DNA of 45,656 nucleotides. Origin: Candidatus Sericytochromatia bacterium S15B-MN24 CBMW_12. GTDB lineage: Bacteria > Cyanobacteriota > Sericytochromatia > S15B-MN24 > UBA4093. Positions within the stretch are counted from its first letter, which is position 1. Each line of letters starts with the position of its first letter. The stretch spans positions 1 to 45,656 of the forward strand of contig DAZV01000006.1 in NCBI GenBank assembly GCA_002083825.1. The letters run 5' to 3'. The notes below the pieces were generated by a model, which was given only the letters and a program-made list of their open reading frames with translations, had not been told where the DNA came from and ran no database searches. Positions 18,408-25,637 of the stretch are shown piece by piece. The position numbers and the translations under genes are program-made.

Positions 18408-18433
18408 GTTTCAAGCGGTTGGCCAAGGGGTAT
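18408..18433 (+). promoter_or_regulatory. SigB/SigF-like promoter of the secretin operon
   Basis: GTTTCA at 18408-18413, a 14-base spacer, then a perfect GGGTAT at 18428-18433. An alternative sigma-70 reading, TTGGCC (18419-18424) N17 TACAAT (18442-18447), overlaps it, so the operon may have two promoters. Confidence 0.5.
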
Positions 18434-18520
18434 GATCGCCGTACAATGCTCACAGCTTGATGCGGGCCCATGGCGTTAAGATCCGTTCCGGACTGCAAGC
18501 CCACTTCAAGGGAGAACGAC

Positions 18521-20257
18521 GTGAGGAAATGGATTCAACCGGTTGCCTTACTGCTGGCACTGGCCATGCCTGGCTCGACTCTACAAGCGTTCGCTTATTC
18601 CCCTGACACGGGCATTCAACGAGGTCTCACCCTCAAGAAAAAGGTCTCCGTTCCCAATGGAAACGGCTTGGTTACCTTCCGCTTGCGGGACGTGACTATC
18701 GCAGAGGCCTTGCAGTTGATTGCCGAGCAAAAGAAGCTCAGCCTGACGATCGATGATTCCATCAGCGATGCGCAGAGCAATGCCCGCCTGAACCTCGACT
18801 TCTACGACACGCCGCTCAATCAGGTCCTCGAAGCCATCATCTTCACCAACGGCTTGGACCTACAAACGATGGGTAGCACCTATATCGTCTATCGCAGCGG
18901 GCGCTACGGCAAGTCGATCATTCGGTACGTGCCCCTCACCTATGCCAACGCCAGTTCGCTGGCGAACCTCATCACCAACATCATGGACGACGACAAGCCG
19001 GACTCGGCAACCGGATCCTCCAGCGGTGCCCAGGGCGCCACGGGTTCCGGCGCTAAGGACCTCTTCGCCACCAAGGTTCGCCCGGACGTCCAGAGCAATG
19101 GCTTGATCCTCTCGGGACAAGAGGAGAACGTAAAGATCGTCGAGCAACTCGCCCAGCAGATGGACGTCCATCAGCCGAGCCGCATCTTTCCGCTCAATAA
19201 CCTGGCCCCCACCGAGGCCATCGACATTCTCCGGGCGAGCTTTTTCCAGCGAACCGGCCCATCGGGCGGCGCAGCTGGCGGCGCAGCTGGCGGGGGAACT
19301 TCCGGCGGCGCGGGCGCTGCGGCCGGAAGCTCCGGCGGCCAGCCCAGCGGCGAAACCATTCAATCGAAGTACGTGGACTTCGCCGGCACTCCTCCGGGTC
19401 AACTGCCTCAGACCAAAACCGAGAGCGTGGTCGTCGCGGGCCAAACCCCTCGTTTCGTCCCGCTATCCAGGCAAAATGCCATCCTCGTCGTGGGCCCCCA
19501 ACCTGTACTCACCCTCGTCGAACAGATCCTCGTGGCCGTCGATCGGAAGGCACCCCAGGTCATGATCCGGACCCAGATCGTCGAGATCGAGCAGGGATCT
19601 GTCAGCAAACTCGGCCTCACCCAAAGCATCGGAGCGAAGCAACTCGGTTTCGACAGCGCCTTGGGGCAGTTCACCTTCGACACCCTGCGGAACCAGGCCG
19701 CCAACCTCCGGCTCTCTCTCGACGCCCTCATCACCCAGCGAAAAGCCAAGATCCTCGCGAGCCCGTCGGTGCTCGCCATGGACAACCGCTCCTCGGTCAT
19801 CAAGATCACCGACGACATCATCGAGACCGCCCAGTCCCAGATCACCACCCCGCAGGTCGGGCCGGCCATCATCACCCGCACGATCACCAAGGGCGAAGTC
19901 GGGATCACCCTGGAGATCACCCCTCGGATCGATAGCCAGGGCAATATCACCATGAATGTCCACCCCACCATTTCCTACGTCAAGGACGTGGAGCGCTCCG
20001 CAGCCACCAATGACATCGTGGCGACCCTCAAGAGCACGCGCGAGTACCGGACCCAGGAGATCCGCGTCCGGGACGGAGACACCATCGTCATCGGCGGCCT
20101 GATCCAGAACCGTGGCACCCAGCAAAACGAGAAGATCCCCCTGCTCGGCGATATCCCCTTGATCGGCGCGCTGTTCCAGCGCACGAACAGCGATCAGACC
20201 CGCACCGAGCTGCAAATCTTCATCACCCCGGAGATCATTAAAGATGCAGGCGTTTAA
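18521..20257 (+). CDS. Secretin, outer-membrane channel (GspD/PilQ family)
   Basis: A 578-residue secretin that would form the multimeric outer-membrane gate. A signal peptide (1-25) precedes a STN/N0-type domain (about 45-110, FRLRDVTIAEALQLIAEQ) and N1/N3-like domains; a Gly/Ala/Ser linker is at about 246-276. The C-terminal secretin domain (about 340-578) contains VMIRTQIVEIEQG, ILASPSVLAMDNRSSVIKI, and VIGGLIQNRG...KIPLLGDIPLIGALF near the end. The start is GTG 18521 with AAGGGAGA before it; the frame also extends to ATG 18470 without a ribosome site. It overlaps the following lipoprotein gene by 14 bases, which suggests a pilotin-like or accessory partnership. Confidence 0.95.
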   Translation: MRKWIQPVALLLALAMPGSTLQAFAYSPDTGIQRGLTLKKKVSVPNGNGLVTFRLRDVTIAEALQLIAEQKKLSLTIDDSISDAQSNARLNLDFYDTPLNQVLEAIIFTNGLDLQTMGSTYIVYRSGRYGKSIIRYVPLTYANASSLANLITNIMDDDKPDSATGSSSGAQGATGSGAKDLFATKVRPDVQSNGLILSGQEENVKIVEQLAQQMDVHQPSRIFPLNNLAPTEAIDILRASFFQRTGPSGGAAGGAAGGGTSGGAGAAAGSSGGQPSGETIQSKYVDFAGTPPGQLPQTKTESVVVAGQTPRFVPLSRQNAILVVGPQPVLTLVEQILVAVDRKAPQVMIRTQIVEIEQGSVSKLGLTQSIGAKQLGFDSALGQFTFDTLRNQAANLRLSLDALITQRKAKILASPSVLAMDNRSSVIKITDDIIETAQSQITTPQVGPAIITRTITKGEVGITLEITPRIDSQGNITMNVHPTISYVKDVERSAATNDIVATLKSTREYRTQEIRVRDGDTIVIGGLIQNRGTQQNEKIPLLGDIPLIGALFQRTNSDQTRTELQIFITPEIIKDAGV

Positions 20258-20783
20258 GAAATTTCTCATCGGCGGCATGATCGCCCTGGGCGTCCTCCCC
20301 CTCGCCACGGGTTGCAGTGCATCCTATTGGCGCCAGCTCACCCAGACCTCGCAGCCCGAGGCCACGGTGACCCAGCGAGGCAAGCTCACTTGGACCGGCA
20401 AGACCGTCGACAGCGCCGTCGTCTACACGGTGGAGCGCACGCCCCCGGTCGTGGAGATCAAGCTCATGCCCAACTCCGCCAACCTCAACCTCGAGGTGAT
20501 GCAGATCCAGATCGTTTCCCCCATTGATGGAGCGGGCTTCGAGCAGATCAACGACCTCCAAGTCAACTTCTTCCAGCAAATTCCGAATGACAAGCCCCTC
20601 AGTCTGGAGCTGGGCCAGATCCTCACCGGAGAGCTGGCCACGGCCACCAATCCCGGCGGGACGGCCCCGCTCACGGACACCACCCTGCTCGCCCAGGCCA
20701 CCTTCGTGGGCCGTGGGGCTCTCGGGGAATCCATCCGGTGGTCGGTCACGATTCCCATCGACATCGAGGTCATCGAGCCCTAG
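20244..20783 (+). CDS. Lipoprotein cotranslated with the secretin, possible pilotin or assembly factor
   Basis: A 179-residue lipoprotein with lipobox LATGC (Cys24). The mature domain is beta-rich (TVVYTVERTPPVVEIKL-like strands, NLNLEVMQIQIVSPIDG, RWSVTIPIDIEVIEP) with no family that I can name. Its start lies inside the last 14 bases of the secretin gene, and the ribosome site GGAG is within the secretin coding region, so the two are tightly coupled. Secretins often need a lipoprotein to reach or assemble in the outer membrane; that role is inferred only from this coupling. Confidence 0.75.
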   Translation: MQAFKKFLIGGMIALGVLPLATGCSASYWRQLTQTSQPEATVTQRGKLTWTGKTVDSAVVYTVERTPPVVEIKLMPNSANLNLEVMQIQIVSPIDGAGFEQINDLQVNFFQQIPNDKPLSLELGQILTGELATATNPGGTAPLTDTTLLAQATFVGRGALGESIRWSVTIPIDIEVIEP

Positions 20784-20789
20784 GTTCCC

Positions 20790-21551
20790 ATGATCATTCC
20801 TACCCTCGCCATTCTGGCATTCAAAGAAGCCCTCCACGACAAGGTCATGAGCCTCATCGCCGTCTTCGCGGCCCTGATGCTCGCAGTGTCGCTCGGTTTC
20901 GGGGATCTCACGCTCGGTGCCGAGCGCAAGATCGCCATGGACTTCGGTCTTGGCGTCATCCACGCCCTGCTCGTCATGCTCGCAGTCTTCCAGGGATCCC
21001 GGCTGATCTCGCGCGATCTCGAACAGCGAATCGCCTACACCCTTCTCAGCAAACCCATCCACCGGAGTCAGCTTCTGATCGGCAAGTACCTCGGGGCCTG
21101 CATGGCGTTCTGGCTCCTACTTGCCGCGATGAGCACCGTCTTCTACGCGCTGATCATCCTCACCTCGGGCCGGTTCGACCCGATCTTCCTCGGGGCGCTG
21201 CTGCTCATCGGCCTGGAAGCCATGGTCGTCATGGCCGTCACCGTGCTCTTCACCACGATGACCGCCCCGCTGCTCAGCCTCCTCTACGCGCTGGGCCTCT
21301 TCGTCATCGGGCACAACGCGGAGATGATCCGCCGCTTCGGCGAGCAATCGGGCGCTCTCGGCACCGCCTTCTCCCGGCTGGTCTACTACGGCCTCCCCAA
21401 CCTCGAGACCTTCGACATCAAGAATCAAGTCGTCTACGGGGGGACACTCCCGCTCGGGGAGTGGGTCTGGGCCGTCGCCTATGGAATCTGCGTCACCGTC
21501 GCCCTGATCGCGCTGGCCACGCTGGCCTTCGACCGGAAAGAGCTTCCTTGA
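20790..21551 (+). CDS. ABC-2-type transporter permease
   Basis: A 253-residue integral membrane protein with about six hydrophobic segments (for instance VMSLIAVFAALMLAVSLGF, GACMAFWLLLAAMSTVFYAL, LGALLLIGLEAMVVMAV, GICVTVALIALATLAF). The GSRLISRDLEQRIAYTLLSKPI segment is characteristic of ABC-2 permeases such as those of the NosY/GldF group. No ATP-binding subunit lies in the window, so it must borrow one from elsewhere. The stop overlaps the TTG start of the next gene. It sits inside the secretin operon. Confidence 0.82.
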   Translation: MIIPTLAILAFKEALHDKVMSLIAVFAALMLAVSLGFGDLTLGAERKIAMDFGLGVIHALLVMLAVFQGSRLISRDLEQRIAYTLLSKPIHRSQLLIGKYLGACMAFWLLLAAMSTVFYALIILTSGRFDPIFLGALLLIGLEAMVVMAVTVLFTTMTAPLLSLLYALGLFVIGHNAEMIRRFGEQSGALGTAFSRLVYYGLPNLETFDIKNQVVYGGTLPLGEWVWAVAYGICVTVALIALATLAFDRKELP

Positions 21552-22228
21552 GCAGTTGGCTGAAGCCCCTCTTGGCCTTCATGATCGCGGGCGGATGCGC
21601 GATCGGCTCGCTGACCCGGTGGGAGAGCCTCCACGAGCGGTCGGATTCCGGGATGCTCTCAATGCCTCCAAGCTCGGTGGTCAAGGCCGGGGCTAGCGGC
21701 TTTCAGAACCTTTTGGCAGATCTCTTCTACATGCGCTTCGTGACCTACTGGGGCTACCAGCTCACCCATGGGCGCAATTTCCACAACCTGGCTCCGCTCC
21801 TGCACCTGATCGTCGATCTCGACCCACGCTTTCACTCCGTGTACGAGATCGGGGCCATGGCCCTTGGAGACGGAGGTCAACCCGACGAGGCCGTCAAGCT
21901 CCTGGAAAAAGGCTGGAGCCGGGATCCCCGGAACTGGCAGTACCCCTACCAGGCGGGACTCACGCTCTTCCTGTTCGGTAACGACCCCTTGCGGGCCGCC
22001 CGGTATTTCGAACAGGCTGCCGAGCTTCCGCAGGCCCCGCCCGAGGCCGGCTTCTTTGCCGCCCGCATGTACGAAAGGACTCAGCGCACGGAGCTCGCCC
22101 GCAACTCATGGTGGACCATCTACCGGCGGAGCGACGATCCCAACGTCAGACAGATCGCAAGGCGAGCGCTCATCAAGCTAGGAGAGCGTTTACCGGAAGC
22201 GGAAGACCATAGTAGAATCGACGAGTAG
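21548..22228 (+). CDS. Membrane-anchored TPR-like protein
   Basis: A 226-residue protein starting at a TTG that overlaps the permease stop by four bases (TTGA). One hydrophobic segment is near the N terminus (PLLAFMIAGGCAIGSL). The rest is helical-repeat-like: LDPRFHSVYEIGAMALGDGG, PDEAVKLLEKGWSRDPRNW and DPLRAARYFEQAAELPQAPP follow the alternating small/large pattern of tetratricopeptide repeats. TPR proteins of this type serve as assembly scaffolds, as PilF does for pili. An in-frame ATG at 21581 is an alternative start. It is the last gene of the secretin operon. Confidence 0.78.
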   Translation: MSSWLKPLLAFMIAGGCAIGSLTRWESLHERSDSGMLSMPPSSVVKAGASGFQNLLADLFYMRFVTYWGYQLTHGRNFHNLAPLLHLIVDLDPRFHSVYEIGAMALGDGGQPDEAVKLLEKGWSRDPRNWQYPYQAGLTLFLFGNDPLRAARYFEQAAELPQAPPEAGFFAARMYERTQRTELARNSWWTIYRRSDDPNVRQIARRALIKLGERLPEAEDHSRIDE

Positions 22229-22246
22229 CAACCGACCGGAATCCCA

Positions 22247-22271
22247 GTTGTTTTCCGGATCGACGGGGTAT
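22247..22271 (+). promoter_or_regulatory. SigB/SigF-like promoter of pseudopilin 3
   Basis: GTTGTT at 22247-22252, a 13-base spacer, then a perfect GGGTAT at 22266-22271 (extended to GGGGTATAAG). It lies 33 bases before the ATG at 22304. Confidence 0.45.
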
Positions 22272-22303
22272 AAGACCAAGGTCCAGCACCTAAGGAGGAA
22301 GGA

Positions 22304-22852
22304 ATGTCAGTAAAACGGTTGAAGGATAAGGAATCCGGCTTCACCTTGATCGAGGTGACGCTCGCCATCGTCATCGGTGTCGTCGTCATCGCGGGAGCCA
22401 CCGTCCTGTACAACCAGGCGAAGACCAGTGCCGGCAACAGCAAGGCGCAGAGCAAGGTCATGGCGCTCCAGCAGGTCGTCGAGGAATATGCCGCCAACAA
22501 CTACGGCACATATCCTCCCGTCGCCAGCGTCCAGAGCATGTGGAAGCGCAAGCGGCCCGATGATTATAACATCAGCCCCTGGGGCGGCACGATCGGCACG
22601 GCCGCATCGGCATCCAACGGAGTCCTCGCCGCCGCCATCGACGGCGCGGGTTTCGCCACGGGCATCGCAACCGATCTCGTCGACGAAGACAAGCAAAGCG
22701 CGATGGAGTACGCCCACAGCACCACCAACGAGAAGAGCGTCATCTGGGATCTCATCACCAGCAACACGAAGACGGTCAAGGGCTATGCGGTCTGGATCCG
22801 CAACGAGAAGGGCGAGGGTCCCGCCTTCGTCGCTGGACCTACCTCCAATTAA
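22304..22852 (+). CDS. GspG-like pseudopilin 3
   Basis: A 182-residue pseudopilin with leader MSVKRLKDKESG and cleavage before FTLIEVTLAIVIGVVVI (Glu5 conserved). The motif region reads KRKRPDDYNISPWGGTIG, almost the same as pseudopilin 2, preceded by a helix with VVEEYAANNYGTYPPVASV, which matches the GspG layout in which a helix and a Tyr-Pro turn precede the PWG site. It has the strongest ribosome site of the set (AAGGAGGAAGG) and its own promoter and terminator, so it may be the most abundant pseudopilin of the system. Confidence 0.9.
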   Translation: MSVKRLKDKESGFTLIEVTLAIVIGVVVIAGATVLYNQAKTSAGNSKAQSKVMALQQVVEEYAANNYGTYPPVASVQSMWKRKRPDDYNISPWGGTIGTAASASNGVLAAAIDGAGFATGIATDLVDEDKQSAMEYAHSTTNEKSVIWDLITSNTKTVKGYAVWIRNEKGEGPAFVAGPTSN

Positions 22853-22866
22853 CCGGGATCAATACT

Positions 22867-22894
22867 GCGCCCGCCTCCTTCGGGAGGCGGGCGC
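22867..22894. terminator. UUCG-loop terminator, shared by convergent genes
   Basis: GCGCCCGCCTCC (22867-22878) and GGAGGCGGGCGC (22883-22894) form a perfect 12-base stem capped by TTCG, an unusually stable tetraloop. It lies 15 bases after the pseudopilin 3 stop and four bases from the stop of the opposing sensor gene, and probably ends both. Confidence 0.8.
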
Positions 22895-22897
22895 TTC

Positions 22898-24697
22898 TCA
22901 TGTCCCTGGGCGCGTCTTGGCGATGAGTTGCACGATCCGAGAGACCCGAGCCGCCAACGCACTCACCTCGTCTCTCATGCGCGCATGCTCCTCGTCCCGA
23001 GTTCGCAGCCGGGTGTGAAGGATCTCGAGCATCGGTCCGAGCTGATTCATGCGCTCGGACGTCTGCTTGGCAAAGGCTGCGCTCTGATTCTGATAGGCTT
23101 GCAACTCGGCCTGCAGCGAGCCACTCTGACCCTCGCCACGCTCCGCGAGTTGCAGTTGCATGGCGCGCAGGCGATCGATCTCTTCCCTCAGCCCGCGCAC
23201 GCCCTCGGAATCCTGCTCCTCGAGCTGGAGGAGCACCTCTCCGATCTCCTGGCGCAACTGGTTCAGGCCCGCCATCTGCGATGCCGCAGCATCCTCGATC
23301 TGACGGAGGACTCTGTCATGATCGGCGGCTTGCCGGATCGAAACCTCCTGCAGCTCCGACCGAAAACGATCGTGATCGGAGGATCGCCGCGCCGCGACCT
23401 CCTGCAGCTCCGCCCGGAGGCGATCCTGGAGGCGGCTCTCGACGCTTTCCATCCTGTCCATGAGATGGGCCTGCATGGCGGAAAGCTGAGCGGCAGCTTC
23501 CGATGCCTCGCGCCTCGCCTGTTCCTGAACGCGCCGCAGCTCCCCCTGGAGCAGTCTGATCTGGACCTCTCCAACGTTGTCCTCGGCTCGAGCGTTGTCC
23601 ACGGCTGGTTCGCCCCCTAGCGACAGCATGGGCGCCTCAGGAGGTTCGCGATCCCGCAGGAGATCGTCGAGCATGGCGGCCTGAGGCGTGAAGTTCGACC
23701 AGTCCTCCGAGGAGCGTCGCTGCCGGCCCCCGGGGCCACGGAGTCCCCGCGCGCGCTCCAGGAGGGGATCGCGAAAGCGTCGGTTAACCAGCGCCAAGGC
23801 CAAGGGTAATAGGGCAACGCCGACGAGCGAGAGCAAGGCGTTCCGCACCATGCCGTCCGGAAATCCCGGCTCGCGCTTCGTGACGTACCAGGGAACGGCG
23901 AAGGCCTTCTCATCGATGGGGGTCAGGACCACGCCCCGATTGGCCTCCGCGAGCGGCATGCGCAGCACCACGTTCCAGCCGGACGAGGGGATCCGTGCCG
24001 AGGCCAGCAGGCTCTGCTTGGAAACCAAGGTTGCCTTGGCCTCCGCGGCGATGGTTCCGAGTAGCTCCGACTCCTCGCTCCCCAGAGCCTTGCCCGTGAG
24101 CACCCGTCCCTCGGCATCGACCAGTGCGACCATGCCTTCGGAGCCGACACTCAAGCCTTCGAGGGGAGCCGTGAAGACCGAAAGGGGGATCGTGGCGGCG
24201 ATCACGGAACCCCGCGGAGCCGGTACGGCGACGATGAGGCTCTGGCGCTTGGGGCGAACCCCGACCCAGGCGGAGCGTCCCCGGACGCTGTCGAGGTCAT
24301 CCAGGGAGAGCAGCTTCTCCCCGTGCGGGAAAACGGTCAAAGAACCGGAGTCCTCCTCGCGGGCGTAGAGGGTGACGGGCCATTCCCCGTTCGCCGACTC
24401 GAGGTAGACGCGCTGTCTCTCGAAGACGGAGAGGTCCTGCCGAGTGAGCTCGGTAAGACGCTGGGCTGTCTGGCGCAGGGCCATGTCGATCTGGGCGGCG
24501 AGCACGGCGGCGTACTGCTCGGATTGCTGGAAGGATGCCTGGAGTGGGGAGGAGGTCGAAACCGACTGCGCGATCGCCTCGTCCGAGAAGATCTGGGCGA
24601 TGGCCGGCAATGCCTGCATGATGGCGATAGCCACCACGCCACCCAGCATCATCGCTCGCAACACGCACCCCCCAATAGCCCGCAGGCCGACCCCCAC
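22898..24697 (-). CDS. Cache-like membrane sensor with a long coiled coil and no known output domain
   Basis: A 599-residue protein. A hydrophobic segment (about 14-34) and a second one (285-304) bracket an extracytoplasmic region of about 250 residues. This region has a Cache/PAS-like signature (LEGLSVGSEGMVALVDAEGRVLTG is cut here into its core GSEGMVALVDAEGRVL), as in double-Cache chemoreceptor sensors. After the second segment come a linker and about 200 residues of Glu/Arg/Gln-rich coiled coil (about 380-590). No HAMP, kinase, GGDEF or methyl-accepting signature is present. The start is probably GTG 24697, or ATG 24652. It faces a convergent pseudopilin and is divergent from pseudopilin 4, so a regulatory or structural link to the pilus machine is plausible. 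Confidence 0.78.
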   Translation of the reverse strand: MGVGLRAIGGCVLRAMMLGGVVAIAIMQALPAIAQIFSDEAIAQSVSTSSPLQASFQQSEQYAAVLAAQIDMALRQTAQRLTELTRQDLSVFERQRVYLESANGEWPVTLYAREEDSGSLTVFPHGEKLLSLDDLDSVRGRSAWVGVRPKRQSLIVAVPAPRGSVIAATIPLSVFTAPLEGLSVGSEGMVALVDAEGRVLTGKALGSEESELLGTIAAEAKATLVSKQSLLASARIPSSGWNVVLRMPLAEANRGVVLTPIDEKAFAVPWYVTKREPGFPDGMVRNALLSLVGVALLPLALALVNRRFRDPLLERARGLRGPGGRQRRSSEDWSNFTPQAAMLDDLLRDREPPEAPMLSLGGEPAVDNARAEDNVGEVQIRLLQGELRRVQEQARREASEAAAQLSAMQAHLMDRMESVESRLQDRLRAELQEVAARRSSDHDRFRSELQEVSIRQAADHDRVLRQIEDAAASQMAGLNQLRQEIGEVLLQLEEQDSEGVRGLREEIDRLRAMQLQLAERGEGQSGSLQAELQAYQNQSAAFAKQTSERMNQLGPMLEILHTRLRTRDEEHARMRDEVSALAARVSRIVQLIAKTRPGT

Positions 24698-24733
24698 GAC
24701 AGGACATTATGACGCCCGCACCCATGAAAGTCT

Positions 24734-24763
24734 GGTACATAGGTCACCGTGATGACATGTACC
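24734..24763. promoter_or_regulatory. Operator-like inverted repeat between divergent genes
   Basis: GGTACAT (24734-24740) and ATGTACC (24757-24763) are inverted, with GTCA (24743-24746) and TGAC (24753-24756) nested inside. The repeat lies in the 200-base gap between the sensor gene and pseudopilin 4. A CATAAT (24711-24706, minus) lies eight bases before the sensor GTG. The size suits a dimeric regulator, but which one is unknown. Confidence 0.4.
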
Positions 24764-24897
24764 CCAATCACGATCAAATCACAGTCCCAAACCCCAGCGT
24801 TCACTGAAACGCGCGGCGATTATGCCGCGAAGGCGAAGAAGTTTCGCCAGGTTGGGTATGGACTAAGTGAATAACCCCATGCCCGCAGGAGGTCCAA

Positions 24898-25464
24898 TTG
24901 ATTCCCCGCTCCGTCCCAAAAGGCCTGACGCTCATCGAAATCACCCTCGCCATCACCCTCGGGGCCCTCTTCATCGCCGGAGGAATGGTCATCTATAACC
25001 AGGCCATGGATAGCTCAGCCAGCAGCCGAATGAAGAGCCGCGTCATGTCGACGGCGTCCCTGGTCGAGGAGCACTTCGCCCGCAGCAGCCGCTATCCGAC
25101 GGCACCGCAACTTCGGAGCATGTACACCCGCCGGATGCCGGGCGATTATTTGATCAACCCCTGGCGGGGTCCCGTCGGTGAGGACGCCACGCGAGCGGAT
25201 GCTCTCGGCGACAATCGGCAGGGGATCCACTTCGTCTCGCAGGCCGCCGGGTCCACCCTCGGTGGTCCCGACTCCCTCGTGGCCGACGGCGCGCTCGACC
25301 TGAGCGGCTCACTGATCTACTGCGCCATCTCGGGCAGTTCGACCGCCTCCTACTACGACAAGACGCGCGCGGTGCCCGTCGAGTACCGGGGCTTCAGCAT
25401 CTCCGGGGTCAGCAGCCGCAACGAGGACGGCTGGCACGTCACCGGCCCACGGCTCCACGAGTGA
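24898..25464 (+). CDS. GspG-like pseudopilin 4
   Basis: A 188-residue pseudopilin starting at TTG with AGGAGG five bases upstream. The leader MIPRSVPKG is cleaved before LTLIEITLAITLGALFI; the first residue after the site is Leu instead of Phe, and Glu5 is kept. The motif is more divergent than in the other three: RRMPGDYLINPWRGPVG, with Trp-Arg-Gly replacing Trp-Gly-Gly. The helix before it (SLVEEHFARSSRYPTAPQL) still aligns by eye. A GGGTATGGA lies 36 bases upstream but lacks a proper -35. It is followed after 173 bases by the lipoprotein cluster. Confidence 0.88.
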   Translation: MIPRSVPKGLTLIEITLAITLGALFIAGGMVIYNQAMDSSASSRMKSRVMSTASLVEEHFARSSRYPTAPQLRSMYTRRMPGDYLINPWRGPVGEDATRADALGDNRQGIHFVSQAAGSTLGGPDSLVADGALDLSGSLIYCAISGSSTASYYDKTRAVPVEYRGFSISGVSSRNEDGWHVTGPRLHE

Positions 25465-25517
25465 TTCCTCCAAGCCTAGCTCGATCGATAACACAACGAA
25501 CCTTTGCTCAAACCCTC

Positions 25518-25543
25518 GTTTGACGGGCGAACAAACCGGGTAG
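25518..25543 (+). promoter_or_regulatory. SigB/SigF-like promoter of the lipoprotein cluster
   Basis: GTTTGA at 25518-25523, a 14-base spacer, then GGGTAG at 25538-25543. The -35 hexamer and spacing are the same as those at 17209. It precedes the three-gene lipoprotein operon, with a leader of about 90 bases. Confidence 0.5.
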
Positions 25544-25637
25544 ATCCTCCTCGGAATCACGCGCAAGCTCATGCTCAGATGAACGATCCATGGTCGTCAT
25601 CACGGAGATCGAAGCGGGCAGCGAAGGGGAGGGCGGA

